The translations under genes and the position numbers were made by a program. Below are positions 12,023 to 23,576 of a DNA stretch of 64,000 nt, piece after piece; within the stretch, counting starts at the first letter, position 1; every line of letters starts with the position of its first letter. The notes beneath the pieces were generated by a model. The model saw nothing but the letters and a program-made list of their open reading frames with translations, was not told the origin of the DNA and searched no databases. Source of the DNA: Planoprotostelium fungivorum (Eukaryota > Evosea > Variosea > Cavosteliida > Cavosteliaceae); assembly GCA_003024175.1 (NCBI GenBank), contig MDYQ01000184.1:50801-114800 (forward strand), given 5' to 3'.

Positions 12023-12347
12023 AACACAGAATTCATACAGAGATGATACGGACTTTTGATCTCTATCGAATTTGAAATGGTATGTGTCGCGAGAGGAAGA
12101 GGCAGCACGAATAAGGTATGGAGTCAAGGATGAGGGACATGGGCAGACGTCCCAGATACAGCCAGCCTCTTTCTCTTTCCTCTTCTGTTGATTCTCTCGT
12201 TTATCCAATTTCAACTTTCAACTTGAATGGAGCCGTTCACCGGAATGAGAATGTAAGTAGTAGGGAGAGGGGCTGTCATCGAGGAGGTTCAAGGTGCCTT
12301 CTTTTCTTCCTCATTATCCACACAAATAGAAAGCAGCCAGCAGCATC

Positions 12348-12652
12348 ATGCCACCCGTCGCAGAAGGTACCATTAAGACACCCAGAGAGGGAAAGAGGCT
12401 GCACAAGTTCCCATGCGAACAATGCAACCCCGTGCCAAACTGGGCCAAGGGTGATGGAAAGTGTAAATCATGCAAGGGACAAGGCAACTTCAACAGCGTG
12501 AGTCCATGAGAACATGGAACATAGATGGAGCTGATGTGATTGTGCAGGGGCCGTGTAGAAACTGCAACGGGAGTGGTATGTGTCTCACTTGCAACGGGAT
12601 GGGAAGGATGGAAGTAGAAGTCCCTGCCAACTGCCCCTGCTCCATCGTCTAA
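12348..12652 (+). CDS. Small DnaJ-type zinc-finger (CxxCxGxG) protein
   Basis: Two exons, about 85 residues. Exon 1 (MPPVAEGTIK...) holds CEQC and CKSCKGQG; the intron begins GTGAGTCC and ends GTGCAG just before 12547; exon 2 holds CRNCNGSG and CLTCNGMG and a final CPC, ending TAA 12650-12652. The four Cys pairs with Gly spacing are the zinc-binding module of DnaJ (Hsp40), but no J domain is present, as in BSD2-like thiol/disulfide or RNA-associated chaperone-like proteins. Cell location is not indicated. The preceding gene (sortilin) ends 325 bases upstream. Confidence 0.65.
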
Positions 12653-12868
12653 TGTCAACGCGTGCATCACCGTGGGCAATACTATAAACTGTAGAATCGA
12701 TCCATCTCTGTCATACAGCTCCGGAGGCTTCATCGCGCACCAACACCTCCATGGATCTTGTCCTGCATCGTCTCGTCACTTCTCTCCAAAAGGATCTCCA
12801 GAATTGGTCAGACCATGTCATTGGTACGAATTGGCCGGGAGGCTGAGGAGAGTGTGTGGCGCTGTTCA
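12653..12868. other. Gene-free spacer before the retrotransposon end
   Basis: A 70-codon frame at 12672-12884 (+) has no recognisable domain. This is probably the 3' flank of the zinc-finger gene up to the likely insertion point of the gypsy element. Confidence 0.35.
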
Positions 12869-13045
12869 TGTTAGGTTACGATGATAATCGATCGGGAGAT
12901 GACTATGACGATCCTATAGTTTTACGATATGATCTAGAGTGATAATAGATAACGAAACAAAAAGGATAAGAAGACTACGGGTTCTTCGTGAGGGTTGAAA
13001 GCTTTATTTAGCTATGCGGGATGAAGTCTACAACGAGCCGTAACA
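12869..13045 (-). repeat. Putative 3' LTR of the gypsy element
   Basis: On the minus strand a run of six G (13049-13054), a plausible polypurine tract, precedes TGTTACGGCTCG. The other candidate boundary, 12869, gives matching short termini TGTTA...TAACA, a length of 177 bases and an internal AATAAA. A matching 5' LTR was not found at the other end, so the outer boundary is a prediction. The segment also contains GGCTCGTTGTAGA, shared with introns of two genes (see findings). Confidence 0.45.
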
Positions 13046-13278
13046 TTACCCCCCACGACTGTAAGTCGTATAGTGAGGCTAGTTGGTGAACTGGCTGTTG
13101 AGATATAGGTGTAAAGTAAATTGGTGGAGGCCAATGGTGGTGGCTCGTGCTGGCGTGCGTACTACCATCGTCCTCAACAGTGGTGCGTTGTGTGGGAGAG
13201 TGTTGTGCGTTGGGACGTGAAAAACCTCAGCGTGAGAAGAGGGAAAAATCATGGCAGCAGCAGCTTTGGGGTACCAGC

Positions 13279-16200
13279 TTAGAGATCGAGAATCTCTTTT
13301 GGCTTGCGTTGGCGCCGGGACTTGCGTGGTTCCGTGGTCTGTGTGTCTGACTCTTGCTCTGGCTCGGTTGGTGGCTCTGGCGTGGGTTCCTCTTGGGTCT
13401 CAGGGTGTGGTAGCGTCGCAGCGGTTGATTTAGCCTTTGAATGTGACACTTGGGACGTCGATTTTTCTTGAGCTACGTCTTGTGTGAGTCGTTGTAAAGG
13501 TTCTAAATACTCTCCTCTTAACTTCGAGATTGGACCTGGTCGAGCTGGATAGCGACGGTGGAAATCTTTGATAGCTTCATAGGCATACACGTCATAGTGT
13601 GGTAGCCACTCGTTCTCATTGACTTCAGTGTCTTTGTACTTGATGAAATACTCCAGCTTGTTCCTGCGGACACGTGAATCGAGAATTTCATCAATTTCGT
13701 GAATCTCTCCTCCGTCCGGTAGAATCTCTACAGGTTGTGGGGCCGGCGGATTTCTTCCTTTGAATCGATTTGTTTCTACCGGTCTCAACTGTGATACATG
13801 AAATACATTATGTATCAAATAGTCGCGTGGTAACTCAACTTCATAAGCGTGGGTACCTACGGCTTTGGTAATAGGATACGGACCGATCCACTTGTAATCT
13901 AATTTCTTCTTTGGTCTTGTGGTCCGTATATTCTTTGTGGAAATGAACACTTTATCGCCTGGTTGATAGACTGGTGCTTCCCTACGATGTTGATCAGCAG
14001 TATTGCGCATCTTTTGTTGAGCGTCCTCAAGGAAAGAACGACAATGATCAGAAATTATTCTCATCTTTTCTGCCAATTCAGTGGGTTTGTCTGCTATCGA
14101 TTTTGCTGTTGACAGGTCATCGTATCTTGGATGGCGTCCTGTATCTGCAAAGAAAGGTGTAGTGTTTATAGACGAATGTATCGTGTTGTTATATGTGAAT
14201 TCGGCTATAGGTAGAATATGTGGCCAATTATCCATCATATAATTACAAAATATTCGTAGAAATTGAATAAGAATCGAATTCACCCGTTCTGTTTGTCCAT
14301 CTGTCTGTGGATGGTATGCCGTGGAGAGGGTTCGTTTACATCCTAGCTCTGTCCAAAAATTCTTCCAGAACTCGGCAACAAACTGTGGTCCTCTGTCTGA
14401 CATAATAGATGTTGGAGTGCGTGCAACTTCCAAACGTTATCTATAAACAGTTTAGCAGTATCTTGTGACGTCACCGTTGTGACAGTCGGAATGAAGTGGG
14501 CCATTTTGGTGAATCGGTCGACTACAACTAGGATGGCGTTGTAACCATCAACTGCTGGTAGCTCTACGATGAAGTCCAGCGTGACGTTTGACCATCGATC
14601 AGATGGGATGCTCAGTGGTTGCAGAAGGCCAGATGGTTTCTGACGAAGTGGCTTAGTACGTATGCATGTATGACATGTAGATATGAAATCTTTAACGTCT
14701 CGCCTGAGTTGTGGCCACCAGAAATCTCGTTCAATTAATTCTATTGTTTTGGTTACCCCCCAGTGTCCAGCGGTGAGAGAATCGTGTCGTGTGATCAGTA
14801 CGTCAGTCCTCAGCTCCTCTGGTACGTAGAGTAAGCCTTTATGATATAATAATCCGTTTGAGATTCGAAAGAGACTCCCTTCTGGGTCTAATTCGTCCTG
14901 TGGTGCCAATGATTGATTAGGCTCTTGTGTATCCTCGTTGTTTTCGTTCTCTGTTGATTTGGAACGGTGATATCTGGGTGGATATGGAGATCCCTTCTTG
15001 TCTTTCATCCACTGTACTGTGGTTTTGTAGAATGGGTCAGTGAGTTGTGCACGTCGTATCGAATTTTCGAATTGTATATGATGTACAACGGGATTAAGAG
15101 TTGCTATTCGATGAAATATGTCTGATTTCACCGGTGCAAAGACTTCAGGAGGCAATACCAGGTGTTGAGTGCGCTTCTCCCCCTCTGGTATAGCGTCTTG
15201 AGGTCGCCTTGATAGAATGTCTGCTTTTCCGTTTTGAGCTCCTGCTCTATGTTCGAGTGTGAAGTTGAAATCCGCTAGGAATTGAGCCCAGCGTACCTGT
15301 CTTCGATTCAGTTCTTTTGTAGTCATGAAATACTTCAGGTTCTTGTGATCAGTGATGATCTGGAGTGGTTTGTATGTTCCTTGGCACCAATGACGCCATG
15401 CTGAAAGCGATTCAATGATAGCCAATAGTTCTTTGTCATGAACATCGTAATTTAACTCAGCTGGTTGCAGCTTCCTTGAGTAGAAGGCGATTGGATGTGA
15501 GCCGTCTTCATAAGGTTGAGTTAGGATGCCTGAGATGGCAAAGTCCAACGCATCTGTCTCTAACGTCAGTGGTAAGGATGGATCAAAATGTCGAATTATT
15601 TGAGCTGATTCAAACGTTGACTTACGGATATCAAACGCTTGTTGACAGTGCATTGTCCAATTCCATGGTTGGTCCTTCTTGAATAGTGTGGTGAGATCCA
15701 CAGTGATGTCAGAATATTTTGGGATGAATCCGCGGTAGAAGTTGGTGAAACCTAAGAAGGAACGTAAATCTGAGACGTTCTTAGGCACCTGCCAATTTCT
15801 GATAGCTTGAACTCGATCTGGGCACATCCCTATGCCGTCTGCTGACACTATATAGCCAAGGAAGTCGACTGAGCTCTTGTGCCACTCGCATTTCTTTGCG
15901 TTTACGGCTAACTTGTGCTCTTGGAGTCGTCGTAACACTTCTTCTACGTGCTTCTGATGATCTGTCTCGTTCTTAGAGAATATGAGGAAATCATCTAGAT
16001 AGATAACGACAAAACAATCAAGGATATCGGTGAATTTGTCGTTGACGTAGGCTTGCCAGTTACCTGGAGCGTTGCTTAAACCAAATGGAACAATTAAATA
16101 CTCAAATAATCCATATCTGGTGCGGAAGGCGGTCTTCCACTCATGTCCTTCCTTGATGCGGAGGTGCCAATATGCGTCTTTCAAGTCTAACTTGGTGAAG

Positions 16201-16814
16201 ATCTTTGCACCTGCAAATCGATCAAGTAGCTCTGCTATCAATGGGAGAGGATAGACGTTCTTCACCGTAAGGTTGTTCAGCTTCCTATAGTCGACACAGA
16301 GTCGAAGTCCACCGTCTTTTTTCTTCACAAAGAGGATGGGAGCTCCACAAGGCGCTTTGGATGGGCAAATAAATCCTCTGCTCAACATATCTTGAAGGTA
16401 GTCGTGTACCACTTTGAGTTCACTCTCAGAGAGGTTGTACTCATGAGGTGGTCCCCATGGAGGTGTGGCTCCGTTTGTATCTATCTCTAGGTCGTGTTGA
16501 CTATGTGCTGGAAGAGTTCTTACTCCTTCAGAGAATACTGATTTGTACTGAAGGTACTGTGATGGCACATTAGTAAGATCTGGTTCTTTCACCTCTGCTG
16601 GCGCGGTTGATGTTGTTTGTAGCGCTGCAAGAGTGTGTCCTTCTGCACAATTGGAATCACTCTGTTTCAAGTTATCCACCATCTTATCAGGATGATATGT
16701 CATCATGAACAATCTATCAGATGGATCTGTGATGAGATCTTTTTGGGATACTACTTCTATTGAAATGTTGTTGTTATCAGATGTAAGAGTGATGTTTTCA
16801 ATGATAGGATGCAT
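13279..16814 (-). pseudogene. pol: Gypsy pol: RT, RNase H, integrase, chromodomain (frameshifted)
   Basis: Two overlapping minus-strand frames, 14343-16814 and 13279-14433. The first has the RT core (LRLCVDYRKLNNLTV; catalytic YLDD in VVIYLDDFLIFSKN), RNase H (LTLETDALDFAISGIL; HDKELLAI) and the integrase HHCC finger (HDSLTAGHWGVTK ... CHTCIRTK) with the first catalytic Asp in VTLDFIVEL. After VWKLH the frame is lost by one base, and the second frame resumes with SIMSDRGPQFVAEF (second Asp) and HPQTDGQTERVNS (catalytic Glu). It ends with a chromodomain (IDEILDSRVRRNKLEYFIKY ... ENEWLP), the mark of chromoviruses, whose chromodomain steers integration. The frameshift lies near 14430. Confidence 0.88.
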
Positions 16815-16820
16815 ATAATG

Positions 16821-17012
16821 TCATATCTCATTATATGATTGAACATCACAGATGAGTTTGTCGAGCTTTAGTCGATTTGAATGATCCTGCTTAGGCACAG
16901 GTATGTTGTACATCACCGGTTCATGTTGATTGGCTCTGAAACCTGGTGGTACATGGTTTGGATCTTTGAATTTGTTTCCCTTCTTCTGTTTTGGCGATCC
17001 TGGACGGTCCAA
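16821..17012 (-). pseudogene. gag-like fragment of the gypsy element
   Basis: A basic, Pro-rich 63-codon piece (DRPGSPKQKKGNKFKDPN...) lies just upstream of the pol frame; an open frame interrupted by a stop extends it to about 17.15 kb. It has no zinc knuckle. It is the remaining 3' end of the structural gene. Confidence 0.5.
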
Positions 17013-17236
17013 AACAGTGGGAGTTCGTTGCTATTGAGGTGGTTCAATGTCTGAACCCTCTTCTACCTGAAGATGGTCAGCCAATTGAGCTAATAGCTTT
17101 GGAGTGGGAGTGGAAATCAATGGTTTCTCAATAGCTCAAGACCACCCTGTCTACCAGTCTTTCGAATATGTGGAGAATCAGTAACGATGGGGGAGTAGCA
17201 CACATGCCCTACAAGGAGAACAGTACAAAAATATAG

Positions 17237-18057
17237 TTATTTCTTGTTATTTATCAAATCATCAATAGAGAGTCCAGTTGCAGTGTGGGCAATCTTGTTT
17301 GTCTTACATGGCCAGCTGATCAGAACAAATTTGTCCTCTGGCTTGTGATGGATGTCTTGATGATCATAGACAGGCTCACTCAATGGTATGCGACGCTCTC
17401 CATGGATGGCATCTGAAAAGGGAGTAGCAATCAATGAGTCCGATGCTTCGCCTATGCGTCGGGCAATCACATCCACAACATTCTGTGAGAGTGTGGACTT
17501 GTAGGTGAGAACAAGTGTGTCTCCACCCTCGATCAATGCCTGCACCTCAGTTCCAATCGGAGGGAAGTAGAAGCAGTATGTGCGGCGATTAAGAAGGACG
17601 GCAACATAGACCGGTGGCATGGTGGCATGGTCCTCTTCAACTCTTATCTTCTTGTTGGCATTCCCATCTGCTGTATGGGATGTTCTTTTTGGGGCAGGTG
17701 GGAGAGGCTCCTCTTCGCTCGATTCTTCGTCGTCTGATTCCTCTGCCTTCCCCTTCTTCGTCACCTTCTTTGATGTCTTCTCGCTAATCCAAGAGTTCAC
17801 TGCATACAGTCAGCAACATATCATCATAATCTCTCACAATCATCGACGAGAGAGATCTGCTTTGCGGCTTGTGGAGTTGGAAGCTTGTGTGCCTTCCGTA
17901 TGAACTTCATCCGATTCGAAATCGAGTTTGTTGTTCTATCAAGGAGAAGTCCTTTTTGTTTCATAGCTGCCCCATTTTTGGCTTCGTTACCGTGTGATTT
18001 GACAAATCGTTCGATGATTTCGTCTTCCTCAGGGGTCCCTTTCCGCCCATGCCTCAA
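17237..18057 (-). CDS. Harbinger accessory Myb/SANT-like DNA-binding protein
   Basis: Two exons joined by an intron beginning GTGAGAGATT and ending GCAG (about 17.80-17.84 kb). Exon 1 starts MRHGRKGTPEEDEIIERFVK and has the spaced hydrophobic and basic pattern of a Myb/trihelix-like DNA-binding fold. Exon 2 begins NSWISEKTSKKV, then an acidic Ser/Glu stretch, a Lys/Arg patch and a ~110-residue C-terminal domain containing YVAVLLNRRTYCFYF. In Harbinger elements the second protein helps import and target the transposase. No stop codons interrupt it. The assignment to this role is by position and the N-terminal fold. Confidence 0.65.
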
Positions 18058-18083
18058 ATTACACCTCTAGAATCGTTTGCGCT

Positions 18084-18131
18084 GCACGTCATTTGCACGT
18101 CACTTGCATACCACTTGCACGTCACTTGCAC
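18084..18131 (-). repeat. Transposon iterons, left cluster
   Basis: Four copies of a TTGCAC/GTCACTTGCAC unit immediately upstream of the Myb-like gene start (18057). They are the reverse complement of the cluster at 18272-18313, so the divergent intergenic region is flanked by inverted iteron sets. Confidence 0.65.
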
Positions 18132-18271
18132 GCGAAGTTTCGAGTGTGCCCGAAACTCTTGGAAATCTCCAATAGATCTGACTAATTCACAGAGATTTCA
18201 TTGCTATTCAGATTTTCCTTGAGAGGTCGCCCAGATCTGGAAAGTGATGTGAAACTGCGTGTGGAATTTCA

Positions 18272-18313
18272 CGTGCAAGTGATGTGCAAGTGATGTGCAA
18301 GTGATGTGCAAGT
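18272..18313 (+). repeat. Transposon iterons, right cluster
   Basis: Four tandem copies of GTGCAAGTGAT (11-bp period; the last ends AAGTCG) directly at the transposase start codon. Probable binding sites for the element's DNA-binding protein or an autoregulated divergent promoter. Confidence 0.7.
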
Positions 18314-19188
18314 CGAATCAGAATTACGGAAATCAAAATTTACTCATGTCACGACACGAGCAGTTCTTTGGATATCACCATGAGAGATTTCATGCCCTCT
18401 TTGGTGTTACACAAGGGACTGCTCTTCTTCTATCCATCATACTGTCAGATGCATGTGACAACCATATTCCAGAGCCCATTCATGTCCTATGGATGCTCTA
18501 TTTCTTCAAGGCCTACCCACGCAAGTATGCTGCCTCTGAATTCTGGATGGTAGATCCCAAAACGCACCAATTTTGGGTCTGGCGCTGTGTTGCTCTTTTG
18601 TATCAGGCACTTGACACAGTGAGAAGTTGATCTTGTTGAAGGTGACAATATCAGATTCGCATGGAGAACCGACTGGTTGGGGGGCTGAACATCCCTAGCC
18701 TTGCTGTAGATGGTGCAGAGTGTCCTATACGCTGATCACGAGATGCAGATACTCAACGCCTCTTCTACTCTGGCAAGAAGAAGACCCATACCATTATGTA
18801 TGAGATTGCTGTGGACGTGTGCACAGGATTCATCCATCATGTCTGGGGAGGGTATCCAGGCAGTGACAATGACCTATCAATGATTTCAGCCAGTGGTTTA
18901 CTTGAGGAGCTGTTTGAAGGAGAGAAGCTGCTGGGAGACAAGATCTATCGGCATTTGGATCAGATAGTGACACCCACAGCTGGAAAATGGTACACCCTTA
19001 ATGCAGCGGAACAAACCTTCAACTCCTATGTCTCTTCTCGACGAGAGATTGTGGAACATGTCTTTGGGAGAATGAAACAATTTCATTGTCTTCAAGAGAA
19101 GTGGCGCCACTCATTACCACAGCACCTTGCAGTGTTCACTGTGATTGCAAATATCATCAATGTGGACAAGAAACTCTCTCAACTATAA
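18304..19188 (+). pseudogene. Harbinger DDE transposase with one in-frame stop
   Basis: Two exons; intron 18619-18654 (36 bases, GTGAGAAG...ATCAG). Catalytic residues of the DDE_Tnp_4/Harbinger nuclease are visible: first Asp in LAVDGAECPIR, second in LGDKIYRHLDQIV, Glu in SRREIVEHVFGRMKQF. A TGA at 18733-18735, right after PIR, interrupts the frame; a CGA-to-TGA change would explain it. The rest is open to TAA at 19186-19188. Start: ATG 18304 lies inside the last iteron; ATG 18346 is an alternative. The element is therefore probably non-autonomous now unless the stop is read through. Confidence 0.75.
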
Positions 19189-19361
19189 AGAATCTCATTG
19201 TGTGCTCATTCTCTACAACTCCCCCATCGTTATTGAGGGTCAATTCAAAATTTTGACTGAAATAAACCATAGAAAATCCCGCGTTGACGCTTAACTCAAA
19301 ATGTTGTGTGAGCCATTCAATTGGTTCGATAATCGTTTCAAATACACGGCGAATCATTTAT

Positions 19362-22300
19362 TTACAACGTCTCTGTAAAATACTCCATCTCAATCAAAAT
19401 CTTTGTCAACCTCTCACAATCCGGTCTCTCTTCCACCTTCGAGCTCCAACACGATTCGATGACTTTCCTTCCATCTTATCAGTCATCATCATCGATGCGC
19501 ATCGCATCATCATCTCACTTGATGTCCTGGGGGCAGAGAGGGTGGATGGATGGCCTCAGCCCTTCTTCGTGTCTGGCGTCGATGTCAATCGATTGGAAGA
19601 GGTGAATGAGACTCACGACAGAGCTAAGATCTGAAAATCGAATTGGACTCGCTCGTATTCAGAGAAAGGGGCGACGTAACTGCCGACGCAGGCTCTCGTC
19701 ACGACCTCCCAAAAGACCATACCTATCAATCGCGTCACTTGATTGATGATTGATGATGATGGTGACGATGATGACGATGTTGATGCATGGTGATGTGCAC
19801 CTATGGAGTAGACGTCTGATTTCGTGGAATAAGGGGTGCCGGAATAGATTTCTGGAGGGCAGAATGCCATAGTGCCCCTTACTTCGGCCAAAGTCTGAGC
19901 GTTCATCGTGCTCTTCACTCTCGCGAGTCCAAAGTCGCATACCTGATCGAATCATGAGTCATCTGATGAGCTTCACGATGTGATCATCTTTCATCGTGTG
20001 ATCGTCAGTTGAACATGATCATGACGATACACGATCAGATGGTGATGATGATGAGCGAGATCCATCACCTTGATGTTCCGCTGAGAATCCAGAAGTAAAT
20101 TTCCAGATTTGATATCCCTATGCACTAATGGTGGCTCCAATTTGTGCAGTATTTCGATACCCTTGATCGCCTGGGACATCCAAGACAGGGCGCATTGTAG
20201 ATCGATCGTTTCATCCGATTTTCTCAGCATGTCGTGCAGTGACCCATTCGGACAGTACTGTACTCCGCGTGAGTCCCAATTCCTGAGTCTCAAATGTTCA
20301 CCTCCATCACGAGCGACAGTTTATCACCGTGTACAGAAGCACCCAAGAAATGCACCAGATGTTCTCCTCTAACCATCCTAACACACATTCAGCCTCGGTG
20401 TATACACGACCCTGCCTACACGACAGAATAAAATGAAATAAAACACCCTCACATCAATACGGACATTTCGGTCTTGAACGCATCGATGTTGGATTTGACG
20501 ATCCTTCCTGTCAGTGTCTTGATGGCAACATCTCTCCCGTACAATTTTCCCTTGTACACCTGCACCACTCAACCTCCTCTTCTATTTCATCTCTTCTCAC
20601 CTTTGCAAAAGAACCCTGTCCTATCTTCTTCTCTCTCGTCAACCTGCCCTCGGCGATCCACACCTTCGAAGCTTGTGATCGTGAGTTTCATTATGTCCGC
20701 GAAATTTCATCGAAATCTCACCGGACGACCCCCTCTCGGTTCCCAGGGAAGAAGACCCCACGATGATGGCGTTGTCTTCTTCTTCTCTCCTCTTGTGAAT
20801 CGATCGACCCAGACTATCTGCTGATCCTTTCAGCCAATCTGCCGTGTCTCTCTTCTCTCCTGGGTCACGATCAACTGTGAAGGAGTGTCGACTTTCACCA
20901 GAATGCGACCTCTGCAGGATGAATCTGAATCTCTTCGTGCCCTGCCAATTGTCTCTGATCTCTTTCACGTTCTCTCCCTCTTGCAATATCCTCTCTTCGG
21001 AGGTGTCTAGACTCATCTGTGGCTCGTTGTAGATGGAGAATAAAAGGAAATAAAAGGTTGCACCTGCATGAGGTGGAGGGGGTGTACCGATTTGACGCGG
21101 CTCTTAACGGCGGTGATGACGTCACGTACCGTGCACTCTTGGTTTACGGCGATGCTGTAATATCTCTGTGGGCTGATGAAGACGCAGACCATCATCTACA
21201 ACCAGTCATTCTCCCATTCATTCCACGTGAAGAAGGGTATCGAATCAGAATGAAATGATCGAACGACACGTGATATATAGAATGAGAAGAGAGAAGAGAT
21301 ATCTTGGTCGGTTGTAGATGGATGGATCACCAGATCATCGTCTTCTTTCTTACGAGGGGGGAGGGCTCCCGGTCGGTTGACTCTCTTTCTCCTGGGTGCA
21401 GCTGTCACTGTCAGCTCATCCAATGAAACATTTCATTCAAATGAAACCTCACCCTCCTTCGGAACCTCCGCGGAGATCATCCTGGGTACGTATCGATATA
21501 CGTAATTACGTACGTAAATACTCACCGTGGAGACGGTTCGGTGGATATCTTTGCTTCGTTCTCGTTTTCGACTGAAAAAGTGAATTCCTCTCGAATGATC
21601 TCCTTTTCTTTTCCTTTCAGTCTCCACGAAGTATCGAATTGAGTGGCTGAAAGGGCTCTCATTGTCCCTCCCGACGTAAGTTTCGTGATTCTGTGATTGG
21701 TTCAATCCATGTTCGATCGTCGATCACGATCGTCGCGGTCGATCGATCATGAACGATCACGATGATGGACGCATGAGCTCTCACCTGTCAGTCTGCTCCG
21801 GAGAACATTTGAACGTGTAGTTCCTCTCCTTCGATAATTCTTCTTCCTTCTCTTCTCCCTCCACGTTCTTCTCCCTGAACGTAGAGGGAGGAGCCTTCAG
21901 CCCGTGACTCAATCTACAACGCCATCAACGGATGACGTGGTGTGACGTCATCAGATATCTCACGCTCTCCTGTGTGTGTAGGAAGAATCTGATATACTCC
22001 TCTCTTCCTCTCTCTCCACCACATTCGTACCCAATATCTGACATATCCTGCGTTGTAGATCGTTCTGCCGACCCATCGTGAGTGATCACGACATCGTCAC
22101 GAGTCATCACCTCGATCTCTAGCCCGCGGTACATCCTGTCAGAATCTTCCGAGTAGAAATCTGACATGTCCGGACCGCTGCTCCTCTCACAGAGTATGAC
22201 TGCGTTCGATCGGGACAACTCGTTGACTTGTATGTCTTCTCTCTGTACAAGGAGGAGTCTCTCCTATGGGTACGGATCAGTCTGGCAGGTTGTAGATGGA

Positions 22301-23576
22301 CTCACCCCCCTCTCTAGACGGTGAGAAGAGAGAGTGTCAGTGTCTCTCAGTTTTGTGCGATCGGACAGACACATGTAGAAACTGTGTCTCGTGAGATGAT
22401 CGTGGTGTGGATGTGTGATCGTGATGTCATGAGAGTGCATCGATGTGTCGATCGTTATGTTATATCTCGTTTAATTCACAGATATCATGATGTATCAGCA
22501 TATCATGTGATATTCATGATACACTATCATCGTGTGATGCGATGAGACGGTAACTCACTCTGAAGAATTCTCTATCAGTACATTGTTCTTCTTACAAACC
22601 AAATCGACGACCTCACTGTTCACCTCAATTCTCCGTCCACATTTATTCTATTTTATTCTCACCTGATGGTACAATGCACGTCGCACATTGTCGTCACCGT
22701 CCTGGCGCACGACAGCTCTTCGTACTGCTCGATCTCCACTTGAATCATCACCTCCTCTCTCTTCCTCTTTCGAAAGATCACCGGTGTCTGTCTAGTTCAC
22801 GTGTCGTCTACGGATGAGGACTCACCCTGTGTTGGATGGTGTATTCACAGATGAGTTTCACTTTGTCCATGGAGGTGTGGTTCTTGTTGCGATTGAAGAA
22901 GAGTAACGAACAGTCTTTGACGTCGCCGTCGGTGATACGGCCGATGTCTCTCATTCGATGGAAGATCTGGATGATAATCAGAGGAGGGAGATGAGTGAAA
23001 TCGGACCTTCTCTGTGATATCTGCAACGGTGTCTGTCATTGAGAATCTGTACGTGTGGATTCAGCTGTGAATGAGACGTAAGATGGAAGGCCCACCGATC
23101 GACTATAGTGTCCCTCGGTTTGATTTCATCTAAACCGTCCTGATATAAGATGGTCAATAGGATCCCATTCTTCGGCAGACGTCCGAAAGTCAAGATCGTC
23201 TGCGATCGATGAGCATATAGGAGATGCTCTGATCTATTCACCCCCGGTTTCAGTTTCTGCTCCTTGATTGTCCAATGAGAAGACATCTCTCTCGTATGCT
23301 TTCTGACTCCATATTTATCGGATTGTCTCCACTTGGAGAGTCCATAGTCAGTCGTCTGGCTCTGTTCGGATGATAAGCACAAGCGACATCCATCACGTTA
23401 GAATCAGGTGCAGACATAGGGAAGAGAGTCGATTCTACCTCATCTATATTGAGCTTCTTTGCGACGACGTTAACCAGCTCTTCCATTGTCATATCCGGGT
23501 GACATTTCTCTGCCACAGTGGCACCTGGTACAGACAGAGAATCCTCTACCTCTACGATGAGATGCACATCGCTCAT
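19362..23576 (-). CDS. TKL-like protein kinase with N-terminal ubiquitin-like/FERM-F0-like modules
   Basis: Large multi-exon gene. The C-terminal kinase domain is complete: glycine loop KKIGQGSFAKVYKGK (20.55-20.65 kb), lysine in GRDVAIKTL, catalytic loop LVHRDIKSGNLLLD (20.1 kb), VCDFGLARVK (19.93 kb), RGTMAFCPPEIY, the SDVYSIG exon and, in the last exon, CWSSKVEERPDCERL, ending TAA 19362-19364. HRDIKSxN and the PPE motif fit tyrosine-kinase-like Ser/Thr kinases. N-terminal exons, starting at ATG 23576, look like repeated ubiquitin-fold domains: HLIVEVEDSLSVPGATVAEK at the start, a DYGLSKWR...KLKPG segment typical of RBD/FERM-F0 ends at 23.3 kb, EVVDLVCKKNNVLIENSSE at 22.6 kb and similar pieces at 22.0-22.2 and 20.9-21.1 kb. 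This suggests small-GTPase or membrane-linked regulation. Several introns (21311, 22289) carry the 11-mer. Exon borders are approximate. Confidence 0.75.

Larger units (their letters stand above)
12869..17183 (-). mobile_element. Ty3/gypsy chromovirus-type LTR retrotransposon, 5'-truncated
   Basis: In minus orientation the element runs from a gag-like fragment (about 17.1-16.8 kb) through reverse transcriptase, RNase H, integrase and chromodomain to a polypurine tract and putative 3' LTR. Protease, most of gag and the 5' LTR are missing. The upstream side is abutted by the left end of a Harbinger-like transposon, so truncation may have preceded or accompanied that insertion. A one-base frameshift in the integrase makes the copy inactive. 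Confidence 0.8.
17184..19230. mobile_element. Harbinger-like DNA transposon, 2,047 bp
   Basis: Perfect 13-bp terminal inverted repeats ACGATGGGGGAGT (17184-17196) and its complement (19218-19230), each flanked by TA (17182-17183 and 19231-19232). Just inside both ends a GCACACA motif recurs. Between them lie two divergent genes, a Myb/SANT-like DNA-binding protein (-) and a DDE transposase (+), the two-gene plan of PIF/Harbinger elements. A TA duplication is shorter than the usual 3-bp TWA of Harbinger. The flanks read TAA and TTA, which are complements, not direct copies. Confidence 0.8.
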
